Position numbers and translations under genes: made by a program. From Spirochaetia bacterium (GTDB taxonomy: Bacteria; Spirochaetota; Spirochaetia; DTKZ01): a stretch of 6,788 nt of DNA. Under the pieces are notes generated by a model that was given only the letters and a program-made list of their open reading frames with translations, ran no database searches and was not told the DNA's origin. Below, one piece after another: positions 1-5,772 of the stretch. The DNA is taken from positions 1 through 6,788 of the forward strand of contig JAISXE010000402.1 of the NCBI GenBank assembly GCA_031270615.1. The letters are read 5' to 3'. Position 1 is the first letter of the stretch; each line of letters begins with the position of its first letter.

Positions 1-64
1 GGGGATTGCAGGGCAATCCCTACGGCCCATGCAACCCGGGTTTTTGGCGCGGGAGCGCCAAAAA
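1..64 (+). repeat. Structured intergenic repeat, short form, cut by the window edge
   Basis: This is the right part of a hairpin-box-hairpin element. A first inverted repeat (GGGATTGC, positions 2-9, with GCAATCCC, 13-20, loop AGG) is followed by the box GCCCATGCAACC (25-36). Then comes a perfect 10-bp hairpin: TTTTTGGCGC (41-50), loop GGGA, GCGCCAAAAA (55-64). The same box and the same order occur at 1591-1723 (minus strand), 1870-1926 and 6368-6660. The T and A runs are paired inside the stem, so no free U tract follows and this is not an intrinsic terminator. The element may continue to the left of the window. Its function is unknown. Confidence 0.7.
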
Positions 65-79
65 GGCGCACATCTTTTT

Positions 80-98
80 CTTAACTTGTTGACATTGG
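80..98 (+). repeat. Dispersed 19-bp box containing TTAACTTGTTGACA (copy 1)
   Basis: The sequence matches 1749-1767 at 17 of 19 positions, with 14 contiguous identical bases (TTAACTTGTTGACA). It lies 16 nt beyond the hairpin that ends at 64. It contains TTGACA, a perfect -35 hexamer, so it could be promoter-derived, but neither copy has a good -10 at the right distance. More likely it is an outer part of the intergenic repeat family. Confidence 0.55.
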
Positions 99-375
99 AC
101 AATTTGGCCAGTTTTAGGAGATTTTTAAAAATTTTCATAACAAACTTATTGATACTTTGAATTCCCGTTTGTGTATGGGGCGACTGAATAGTTACAATTT
201 TTCTTCCGATAAACAAAATATCCCCTGAACAGGGATGGTAGAATCACGGTATGAGGGATGCATGGCGCGAACATTATTATAAGCGCTTCGGCTGCCATAT
301 CCGTACCGATGAGCGCCGCTTTTTTTCTTGACGCCGGGAGCGCCGGGGAAATTCCAGTATTTTTATGGGGGGGGA

Positions 376-393
376 TAGAAACTAAGGTTTCTA
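376..393 (+). promoter_or_regulatory. Perfect palindrome upstream of the oxidoreductase RBS
   Basis: TAGAAAC (376-382), loop TAAG, GTTTCTA (387-393) form a 7-bp perfect inverted repeat. A second, looser repeat, CTAAAC (391-396) with GTTTAG (411-416), overlaps its right arm. They lie about 35 nt before the Shine-Dalgarno sequence of the gene at 443. The size and position fit an operator for a sugar-responsive repressor or a small mRNA leader hairpin. No regulator gene is in the window, so the role is inferred. Confidence 0.4.
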
Positions 394-442
394 AACAATT
401 CTAATAACGAGTTTAGCTGACAGAAAATAAGGAGGAACACGC

Positions 443-1507
443 GTGAGCATATTACAATCTACCGGTTTCGGCATTTTGGGACTTGGCATGATAGCCGAAT
501 TTCACTTCAAGGCAATAGCGGAGCTTGCCGGATGCCGTTTTGTCGCGGGGTTTGACACCATCCCCGGACGGGCCGCGGAATTCTGCGAGAAACACGGAGG
601 CAGGGCTTACGACAATCTGGCCGCCTTTCTTGCCGACAAGGATATTGACATTGTTACCATCGCGACTCCTTCCGGGCTTCACCTGGACGGCGCCGTGGCG
701 GCAGCCCGGGCGGGAAAACACATTATTGTTGAAAAACCCCTTGAGATAAACTGCGCCCGCTGCGATACGATCATCGCAGAGGCGGCGGCGGCCGGGGTAA
801 AGGTGGGCGCAGTTTTTCCCGCCCGCTATCACACCTCCTCAAAAATAATCAAGAAGGCCATTACCGAAGGAAGGCTTGGAAAGATCGTTCTTGCCGATGC
901 CCAAATCAAATGGTACCGCAGCCAGGAATATTATGATTCGGGAAAATGGCGAGGCACATGGCAGTTCGATGGCGGCGGCGCCCTGATGAACCAGGGCATT
1001 CACGCCATTGATCTGCTTCAGTGGTTCATGGGCGATGTACGCGAAGTGTCCGCCCAGACCGCCACCCTTGCCCACGAGCGGATCGAAGTGGAAGACACCG
1101 CGGCGGCCGTATTGAAATTCGCAAACGGCGCCATCGGTGTTATAGAAGGAACCACCAGCGCCTGGCCGGGCTTCCTCAAAAAGATAGAAATCCACGGCTC
1201 AAAGGGCAGCATACGCATGGAAGAAGAAAGTATTCTCACCTGGGAATTCGCCGAGCAGAGGCCCGAAGACGAGGACATAAGGAAACAGTACGGCGGCGCG
1301 GCCGCCACGGGCGGGGGCGCTGCAGACCCCGCGGCCATAGGCTACCACGGCCATAAAATGCTTTTTGAATCCTTTGTGCGGGCATTGCAGGAAGATCGGC
1401 CCGTAGACATAGACGGAAATGAAGGCAAAAAGGCCGTGGAAATCATCGAAGCGGTTTACCGGAGCGCAAAGACCCACGCCCCGGTGAGCCTGCCTCTAAT
1501 AGGCTGA
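443..1507 (+). CDS. Gfo/Idh/MocA-family NAD(P)-dependent oxidoreductase
   Basis: The product is a 354-aa cytoplasmic dehydrogenase, the usual length for this family. It would oxidise or reduce a hydroxyl group on a sugar, inositol or sugar derivative using NAD(P). The N-terminal Rossmann fold shows G13-x-G15-x-x-A18. The family signature E97-K98-P99 sits in the stretch HIIVEKPLEI; the lysine is a known catalytic residue in related enzymes. The substrate domain has GGGALMNQGIHAIDLL at 177-192, placing the catalytic-type His187 three residues before Asp190. The start is GTG, supported by TAAGGAGG (428-435) with 7 nt spacing; there is no in-frame competitor with a better site. It stands alone: no transporter or kinase is adjacent, so the substrate cannot be inferred. 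No terminator follows the stop codon before the repeat at 1591. Confidence 0.93.
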   Translation: MSILQSTGFGILGLGMIAEFHFKAIAELAGCRFVAGFDTIPGRAAEFCEKHGGRAYDNLAAFLADKDIDIVTIATPSGLHLDGAVAAARAGKHIIVEKPLEINCARCDTIIAEAAAAGVKVGAVFPARYHTSSKIIKKAITEGRLGKIVLADAQIKWYRSQEYYDSGKWRGTWQFDGGGALMNQGIHAIDLLQWFMGDVREVSAQTATLAHERIEVEDTAAAVLKFANGAIGVIEGTTSAWPGFLKKIEIHGSKGSIRMEEESILTWEFAEQRPEDEDIRKQYGGAAATGGGAADPAAIGYHGHKMLFESFVRALQEDRPVDIDGNEGKKAVEIIEAVYRSAKTHAPVSLPLIG

Positions 1508-1590
1508 CACGATTGTAACAGTGGATACTCCCTTCGAGACAGGGCAACAGCACTTACTATTTTTTCGGTCATATTGATCTGCTTGGCACA

Positions 1591-1723
1591 TTTTTTGCGC
1601 CCCCAGGCGAAAAAAACCGGGCTATCCGCTCCAATCTTTTGGCTGCGCCAAAAGGATTTCCGCTTCTATCCAGGCTGCATGGGCGAGCAGCAATTTTGCG
1701 AAGCAAAATTGCGACCAGTCCCT
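1591..1723 (-). repeat. Structured intergenic repeat, long form, minus orientation
   Basis: Read on the minus strand the order is as follows. The flank GGGACTGGTC (1723-1714 region) leads into a perfect 10-bp hairpin at 1712-1690 (GCAATTTTGC, loop TTC, GCAAAATTGC). Next is the box GCCCATGCAGCC (1684-1673), then GGATAGAAGCGGAAATCC (1671-1654). An 8-bp hairpin follows at 1654-1636 (CTTTTGGC, loop GCA, GCCAAAAG), then GATTGGAGCGGATAGCCCGG (1636-1617). The last part is a hairpin at 1615-1591 (TTTTTTCGCC, loop TGGG, GGCG, one bulged C, AAAAAA). Every box recurs in the same order at 6368-6660, while the hairpin interiors differ but still pair. No open reading frame or transposase is present. Confidence 0.75.
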
Positions 1724-1748
1724 TGTGCCCCACGGGCTGATTGCGGAC

Positions 1749-1767
1749 TTTAACTTGTTGACAGTGG
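1749..1767 (+). repeat. Dispersed 19-bp box containing TTAACTTGTTGACA (copy 2)
   Basis: This is the second copy of the box seen at 80-98 (17 of 19 identical). It lies about 37 nt to the right of the outer hairpin of the minus-oriented repeat. The region 1768-1869 between it and the next repeat holds nothing I can assign. Confidence 0.55.
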
Positions 1768-1869
1768 CGGGCAGCCCCGGCACAGCAAGCACGGAAATCG
1801 CGTGATTTTGCAGGGCCTCGCCTTATTACGGCAACCAGGGAAATCGCGGGAGGCCAATAAACCGGAACA

Positions 1870-1926
1870 GCGATTGCAGGCAATCGCCCTGCATTCAGGC
1901 AATTTTTGCCAGGGCAAAAATTGCCT
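1870..1926 (+). repeat. Structured intergenic repeat, short form, next to the tRNA promoter
   Basis: Two near-perfect palindromes flank a box. GCGATTGC (1870-1877) pairs with GCAATCGC (1880-1887). The box TCGCCCTGCATTCAGG (1884-1899) matches TCGCCCATGCATCCAGG at 6403-6419 apart from one gap and one change. The second palindrome pairs AGGCAATTTTTGCC (1897-1910) with GGCAAAAATTGCCT (1913-1926), 14 bp around a 2-base centre. It touches the -35 element of the tRNA-Leu promoter. A run of six T residues begins 5 nt after the stem, so weak termination of upstream transcription is possible. Cruciform formation or protein binding is equally possible. Confidence 0.65.
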
Positions 1927-1954
1927 TGAATTTTTTCCAAAATTCCTGTATCCT
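1926..1954 (+). promoter_or_regulatory. Sigma-70-type promoter of tRNA-Leu
   Basis: The -35 element TTGAAT (1926-1931), a 17-nt spacer and the -10 element TATCCT (1949-1954) give a predicted start of transcription near 1961, about 9 nt before the mature tRNA. The spacing is ideal. The -35 shares its first base with the inverted repeat ending at 1926. Confidence 0.7.
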
Positions 1955-1969
1955 GTGTATGGAGTATAT

Positions 1970-2053
1970 GCCGGCGTGGCGAAATTGGTAGACGCAGTAG
2001 ACTCAAAATCTACCGCCTTCGCGGGTGTATCGGTTCGAGTCCGATCGCCGGTA
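1970..2053 (+). tRNA. tRNA-Leu, anticodon CAA
   Basis: This is an 84-nt class II tRNA. The acceptor stem pairs GCCGGCG (1970-1976) with CGCCGGT (2046-2052), which leaves a G1-U72 wobble, followed by discriminator A at 2053. The anticodon stem is GTAGA (1997-2001) with TCTAC (2009-2013), and the loop CTCAAAA places the anticodon CAA at 2004-2006, reading UUG. A 15-nt variable arm (2014-2028) with a short CGC/GCG stem is typical of leucine tRNAs. The T arm is ATCGG, loop TTCGAGT, CCGAT (2029-2045). The 3' CCA is not encoded (GAC follows), so it must be added by the nucleotidyltransferase. Confidence 0.95.
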
Positions 2054-2077
2054 GACAGGGGCCTGTCAATTTTTTTT
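2054..2077 (+). terminator. Short intrinsic terminator directly after tRNA-Leu
   Basis: GACAG (2054-2058), loop GGGC, CTGTC (2063-2067) is followed by AA and eight T residues (2070-2077). The stem starts at the base after the tRNA discriminator. With only 5-6 bp it should be leaky, which matters because the next gene starts 18 nt further on and has no visible promoter of its own. Confidence 0.75.
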
Positions 2078-2095
2078 GCGGAAAGCGAGGTGTCC

Positions 2096-2485
2096 ATGGG
2101 AAAACGTTTTTTTCTGTTTGTTCTTTTTTTTGCAGTCGTATTTTCACTTGCCTCGGAGCCTGCGGTTCCGGCGGGGAAGAAGCCCAAGATCAGCCTGCTG
2201 AACTCGACGGGTTACGAAGTTACGGAAATCTATGTTTCTCCTGCTTCCTCGGACGACTGGGGCGACGATTATCTGGTCAACGCCACGCTTGATGACGGGG
2301 ACTCCTTCATAGTGACGCTGCCTGTCCCGCTTTCGCAGGCGGATACCTACGACATCCAGTTCGTGGATATCGACGGGGACACCTATTCCAGGTATGACGA
2401 GCCTGTCAGGAACGGGACCGTCATTGAAATCACGGACGAACACCTCGACGAATACGCCGAAGAGGACGCCGGGCTGGCTGAGTAG
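2096..2485 (+). CDS. Small secreted protein of unknown function
   Basis: The product is a 129-aa protein. Residues 1-25 form a classical signal peptide: M-G-K-R, then a hydrophobic stretch FFLFVLFFAVVFSLAS, with likely cleavage after the Ala of LAS or of AVPA. There is no lipobox cysteine, so it should be periplasmic or exported. The mature part (about 100 residues) is acidic and looks like one beta-rich domain, with STGYEVTEIYVSPASSDDWGDD near its start and FVDIDGDTY later. I associate this kind of NSTGY...IYVSPxxSDDWGxD domain with treponemal secreted proteins and lipoproteins of unknown role, from memory only. The ATG at 2096 is preferred over an in-frame GTG at 2090 because GCGAGG (2085-2090) sits 5 nt before it. 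The frame stays open upstream through the tRNA, but that is not coding. It is the first gene of a likely three-gene operon. Confidence 0.85.
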   Translation: MGKRFFLFVLFFAVVFSLASEPAVPAGKKPKISLLNSTGYEVTEIYVSPASSDDWGDDYLVNATLDDGDSFIVTLPVPLSQADTYDIQFVDIDGDTYSRYDEPVRNGTVIEITDEHLDEYAEEDAGLAE

Positions 2486-2493
2486 GGGCTTAT

Positions 2494-3492
2494 GTGACTG
2501 CTCGTGTTTCCTACGCGCGGTGCCGTCTCTGCGGCCGTGGCTGCGGGGTTGACAGAACGCGGGGGCAAAAAGGCTTCTGCGGCGCAGGTTCCCGCCTGAG
2601 GATAGCCTGGGCGGGCATCCACCGGGGGGAAGAGCCGGTTATTTGCGGGGAGGGCGGTTCGGGCGCGATTTTTTTGTCCGGCTGCGGTCTGCGGTGTTTT
2701 TTTTGCCAGAATTACCAGCTTTCGCGCGAAAACCTCGGGCGGGACACGGATATTCGGGAATTTGCGGATATATGCCTCATGTTGCAGCACAAAGGCGCAG
2801 AAAATATTAATATCGTCACAGGGACCCATTTTCTCCCTTCCCTGGCCGAGGGAATACGCGAATCCAAGAAGAGAGGTCTTACGAAGCCGGTGGTATGGAA
2901 TTCTTCGGGATATGAACAGGCGGAATGCTTTTCCGTCCTGGATGGGTTTGTCGATATTTATCTGCCCGACTTGAAAACCCTTGACGCTTCCCTGGGAGGC
3001 TTCATGTTCGGGGTTTCCGATTATCCCCGGAGCGCGGCTGCGGCAATCAAAAAAATGGCTGCTTCCCGCCCCCTGCGCTACGAAGGTTCCTCCCTTGTTT
3101 CCGGCCTTATTGTCCGGCATCTGGTTCTTCCCGGCCTTCCAGAAAACACCCGCGCCGTGCTGGCCTGGTTCGCCGAAAACCTTGCGGGCAGGGCGCTTGT
3201 GTCCCTGATGTTCCAGTATTCTCCCCCCGGGGGAAAGGGGCCTGTGCCAAAAGGCGAGTGGGGAAGAACGGTTTCCCCCGAAGAATACGAAAAAACGCTG
3301 GCCATGCTGGACGAATTCGGCATCGAGGACGGTTTTGTCCAGGAACCGCCTGGGAATGGCGAGTCCCGGCTTCCGGATTTTTCCTCGCGGGACGCCTTTC
3401 CCGGCGGCCTTGCCCGCCCCCTGTGGTTCCACGGGGAAAAAAGGCCGGGGGAGAGGCCTCGGGCCCGCGCGCGGCGGATGGGCCGCGGATGA
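2494..3492 (+). CDS. Radical SAM protein, PflX/COG1313 type
   Basis: The product is a 332-aa cytoplasmic iron-sulphur enzyme of the group related to pyruvate formate-lyase activating enzymes. The radical SAM cluster motif C-x3-C-x2-C is C64, C68, C71 in SGCGLRCFFCQNY. A second set of cysteines, C10, C13, C17 and C29, precedes it, as is usual for COG1313. Other family blocks are VVWNSSGYE, VDIYLPDLK, LIVRHLVLPGL and the C-terminal GFVQE...LPDFSSRD. The partner or substrate of COG1313 proteins is not established, and no glycyl-radical enzyme is nearby. The start is GTG at 2494, 8 nt after the previous stop; the overlapping ATG at 2492 is followed directly by TGA and is ruled out. GGGG (2485-2488) may be the ribosome binding site. 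The last 14 residues, rich in Arg, are a tail overlapping the next gene. Confidence 0.92.
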   Translation: MTARVSYARCRLCGRGCGVDRTRGQKGFCGAGSRLRIAWAGIHRGEEPVICGEGGSGAIFLSGCGLRCFFCQNYQLSRENLGRDTDIREFADICLMLQHKGAENINIVTGTHFLPSLAEGIRESKKRGLTKPVVWNSSGYEQAECFSVLDGFVDIYLPDLKTLDASLGGFMFGVSDYPRSAAAAIKKMAASRPLRYEGSSLVSGLIVRHLVLPGLPENTRAVLAWFAENLAGRALVSLMFQYSPPGGKGPVPKGEWGRTVSPEEYEKTLAMLDEFGIEDGFVQEPPGNGESRLPDFSSRDAFPGGLARPLWFHGEKRPGERPRARARRMGRG

Positions 3493-5039
3493 AAACCCTC
3501 TGCGGCCTTTTCGTGCTGTTCCTTGCGGCCCTGGCCTTTACAAACTGCGAGTCAGGCCCCAAAGAGAAATCCCTTCCCCCGCCGCCCCATACACGGGGCG
3601 CCATCGAATCGGATTACCTGGTGCTGGCCCTGCGCGCGGCCGACAGGACGCCCGATGCCGTGCGGAAATTCTTTTTGTACGACAGCATTCTTGAAACAGC
3701 CACAGAGGCCGGCCTGGACACGGACGCTGCCGTTCTTCTTGCCTACATCAGCGAAGTCCTGGAAGCATACGAGGCGGAGGAATGGTTCGAGGAATACTCC
3801 ACCGCATTGACGCGGCGCTACCTGAATCTCGCGATGAACAGGGAGGCCATAGCCCTTTTGCAGGAAAAACTCACCCGCATCCCAAAACTTCAGAATGACC
3901 TCAGAAAACGCCTCCTCTTTGAGGAAATCATCGACATCTGCCTTGGGGGAGACGAGGGTTTTCTCCCACTTCTGCGGCAGACGATTGACGCGGCCCTTGT
4001 TTTGGACGATCCGGGGATGAAGACGGACATTCTGGCGGAATCGGCTGCCCGCTTTTTCAGCCGCGGCCTTCTCAAAGACGCCCAGGAACTCCTGCAGCTC
4101 ACCCTTTCCCAGGTCGGCAGCCTCGAAAGCCCCTGGGATCAGGCGCAAATATATTCCCGCATAGCCCTCGTGTACCAGAACATGAAAAACGAGCGCCGCG
4201 CCAGGGAATACGCGAACAGGGCAAGCGCCGAGATTGACGCGATGCAGGTTATCATCCGCACCCAGGAAGAAGCCGCGAAAGTCGGTTTGACCGCGGAAAA
4301 CCTCCTGCGCCTTACCACCGCCGAAACCGCCCTGCGCATAGCCATGACCATTGAGTATCCCTGGATCCTCGCGGAGACCCTCTGCCGCATGGCAGTTTTT
4401 TTGAAAGACGACCGGCTTCTCGACCAGGCCTACGGGACGGCGGCCGCCATCCCAAACAACGCCCGGCGGCTTTCCACCCTGTTCCAGTTGGATTTTATTA
4501 TGGTGGAGGCGAAAAAAATCACGGAGGTCCGGCGCAATCTTCCCCTGCGCGACGCGGAGCTGTCAACAATCCCTTCCCTGGCGGTAGACAGCTATACCTC
4601 GCGGCTTGCCCGCCTGTATCTTGCCGCGGGCGACAGCGCTTCCGCGATAAAAACGGCGGCGCGCATCCGCGACGCCTACAGCAAAACAGGCATCATCATC
4701 GCCGCCGCCCGGCTTCACCTCGAAGAAGGGAGGGCGCAGGACGGTTTTGCCCTGCTGGATGAAAGTTTTTCCCTCGCGATAAACGCGGGACAGTCGCGGG
4801 ACCGCATCCTTCAGGAAATTTCCGCCGCGTATCTTGGCGCGGGGGATATGGAAAAAGCCGTCAGGGCGGCGGCGAGGATATCCGATCCCTATGTTTTTGC
4901 CATTGCCACGACCGATTTTATCCAGCATTTTCTTGAAAACCCGCCTCAAAACAGCGAAGGACTCATGCAAATCCTGGAAACCGCCCTGGAAAAAACAAAT
5001 CCCGCCGCGGCCCCGGACGCTTCCAAAAGAACCAGGTAA
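3489..5039 (+). CDS. Lipoprotein with TPR-like helical repeats, unknown function
   Basis: The product is a 516-aa protein. Residues 1-20 are a lipoprotein signal peptide (MKTLCGLFVLFLAALAFTNC) with Cys20 as the probable lipid-attachment residue. Asn at -1 and Thr at -2 are unusual for most bacteria but fit the looser lipobox of spirochaetes. A Pro-rich linker (30-33) follows. The rest is almost wholly helical, with TPR-like pairs visible at about 215-250, 292-320, 370-430 and 440-470, for example ISAAYLGAGDMEKAVRAAARI. Such proteins usually act as scaffolds in the envelope, but nothing here names a partner. The ATG overlaps the stop of the radical SAM gene (ATGA at 3489-3492), so translation is probably coupled. 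The frame is open back to 3258, but only this start gives the signal peptide. It ends 7 bp from the convergent UMP kinase gene. Confidence 0.88.
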   Translation: MKTLCGLFVLFLAALAFTNCESGPKEKSLPPPPHTRGAIESDYLVLALRAADRTPDAVRKFFLYDSILETATEAGLDTDAAVLLAYISEVLEAYEAEEWFEEYSTALTRRYLNLAMNREAIALLQEKLTRIPKLQNDLRKRLLFEEIIDICLGGDEGFLPLLRQTIDAALVLDDPGMKTDILAESAARFFSRGLLKDAQELLQLTLSQVGSLESPWDQAQIYSRIALVYQNMKNERRAREYANRASAEIDAMQVIIRTQEEAAKVGLTAENLLRLTTAETALRIAMTIEYPWILAETLCRMAVFLKDDRLLDQAYGTAAAIPNNARRLSTLFQLDFIMVEAKKITEVRRNLPLRDAELSTIPSLAVDSYTSRLARLYLAAGDSASAIKTAARIRDAYSKTGIIIAAARLHLEEGRAQDGFALLDESFSLAINAGQSRDRILQEISAAYLGAGDMEKAVRAAARISDPYVFAIATTDFIQHFLENPPQNSEGLMQILETALEKTNPAAAPDASKRTR

Positions 5040-5046
5040 AAGCAGG

Positions 5047-5730
5047 CTATCCCGTGATTGTGGTGCCGAAAAAGGGCTTCCCCCGCAGAAGGGAGGCAAT
5101 GTTGCCCAAATCCTTTCCCGCCGCCACGACAACCGTCATCTTCAGTTCCGCGGCCTTTTTCGCGGCAATGGGGTCAAAGGGGGCATTTTTGCCCGGCGTC
5201 CATTCATCGCCGACGATCCCGCGGAATTCCGCCCAGCCCAGCCTGTCCAGGGGTTTTGCCGCGGGATCCAGCCTGGGATCGGCCGTATAGACCCTGCTGA
5301 TATTGGAAAGATTGACGACCGTGTCGGCGCCGAACCTGTCCGCCAAAAAAACGGCGTCATAGTCGGAGGAAAAACCCGGCTTCCAGCCCGCCGCGACCAG
5401 AACCCTTCCCGTAAAAACGGCTTCCTGCGGATCAGTCACAAGGGCATCAGGGCATTCCTTGGAAAAAAGCCCCCGCACAAGCTCGCCGTTCAGCCTTGTG
5501 GCCGCTATGCCTATCCAGTCCTGGACATCGCTTTCGGGGTTTTCGGAAATCTCGCGGTAGACGCCCTGGTATCTGCGCGCCGGGCCGCCTCCTCCAATGA
5601 CAAGAACCAGCCTGCGCCCCGCGTCTTCGGCCAGGTAGTCCCGGACGCACGCGCGGAATTCTTTCAGATACGCGGCATCAACCCCGTCAGGGGCGACGAT
5701 TGAGCCGCCGAGGGATATAACCTTCATCAT
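5047..5730 (-). CDS. pyrH: UMP kinase, archaeal/spirochaete type (amino acid kinase family)
   Basis: The product is a 227-aa enzyme that would phosphorylate UMP to UDP with ATP in pyrimidine nucleotide synthesis, in the cytoplasm. The amino acid kinase fold is clear: MKVISLGGS (2-10) with the phosphate-binding Gly-Gly, VIGGGGPARRY (44-54), GIAATRLN (74-81), the uridylate-site region GWKPGFSSDYDA (115-126), NLSNISRVYTADPR (140-153) and APFDPIAAKKA (183-193). Length and motifs fit the archaeal-type UMP kinase family also found in spirochaetes, rather than the longer usual bacterial PyrH. The ATG at 5730 is chosen because the family starts at the MKxxSLGGS strand; the open frame to a TTG at 5787 adds residues with no family match. 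Two ATG codons are adjacent (5730, 5727). There is no Shine-Dalgarno sequence, and a TATACT box lies 8 nt upstream. A related small-molecule kinase role is less likely. Confidence 0.88.
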   Translation of the reverse strand: MMKVISLGGSIVAPDGVDAAYLKEFRACVRDYLAEDAGRRLVLVIGGGGPARRYQGVYREISENPESDVQDWIGIAATRLNGELVRGLFSKECPDALVTDPQEAVFTGRVLVAAGWKPGFSSDYDAVFLADRFGADTVVNLSNISRVYTADPRLDPAAKPLDRLGWAEFRGIVGDEWTPGKNAPFDPIAAKKAAELKMTVVVAAGKDLGNIASLLRGKPFFGTTITG

Positions 5731-5738
5731 ACCGCGCC

Positions 5739-5772
5739 AGTATAGCAGAGATGAAAACCAGATGAAAGGGCC
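5739..5772 (-). promoter_or_regulatory. Promoter of the UMP kinase gene, possibly giving a leaderless mRNA
   Basis: Read on the minus strand, a pyrimidine-rich block CCCTTTCATCTG is followed by TTTTCATCTCTGC and then TATACT (5744-5739). No good TTGACA-type -35 is present. Transcription would begin at about 5732, directly before the ATG at 5730. The same arrangement is seen at 6144-6175 (minus) and 6714-6748 (plus). Confidence 0.5.

Larger units (their letters stand above)
65..442. other. Non-coding leader region of the oxidoreductase gene
   Basis: I see no gene here. The stretch 80-220 is AT-rich, unlike the GC-rich genes around it. TTGACA at 89-94 could be a -35 element, but the matching -10 (TTTTAG, 112-117) is poor. 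A small inverted repeat lies at about 220-236 (ATCCC, CTG-AA-CAG, GGGAT with one bulged C). Another hairpin is annotated separately at 376-393. No convincing promoter for the gene at 443 could be fixed, so its 5' UTR length is unknown. Confidence 0.5.

Noticed and set aside
839..1477. Antisense open frames inside the oxidoreductase gene
   Set aside because: They are shadows of a well-supported coding sequence with clear family motifs and lack their own start signals.
1591..1767. Integron attC sites, suggested by structured inverted repeats and TTAAC/GTTGA boxes
   Set aside because: The paired RYYYAAC and GTTRRRY cores do not occur at both ends of the elements, and no gene cassettes lie between them.
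1802..2095. An in-frame upstream extension of the secreted-protein gene
   Set aside because: It runs through the tRNA promoter, tRNA-Leu and terminator, and the ATG at 2096 gives a clean signal peptide with a ribosome binding site.
3258..3488. A longer start for the lipoprotein gene
   Set aside because: It overlaps the radical SAM coding sequence in another frame and would bury the lipoprotein signal peptide that starts at 3489.
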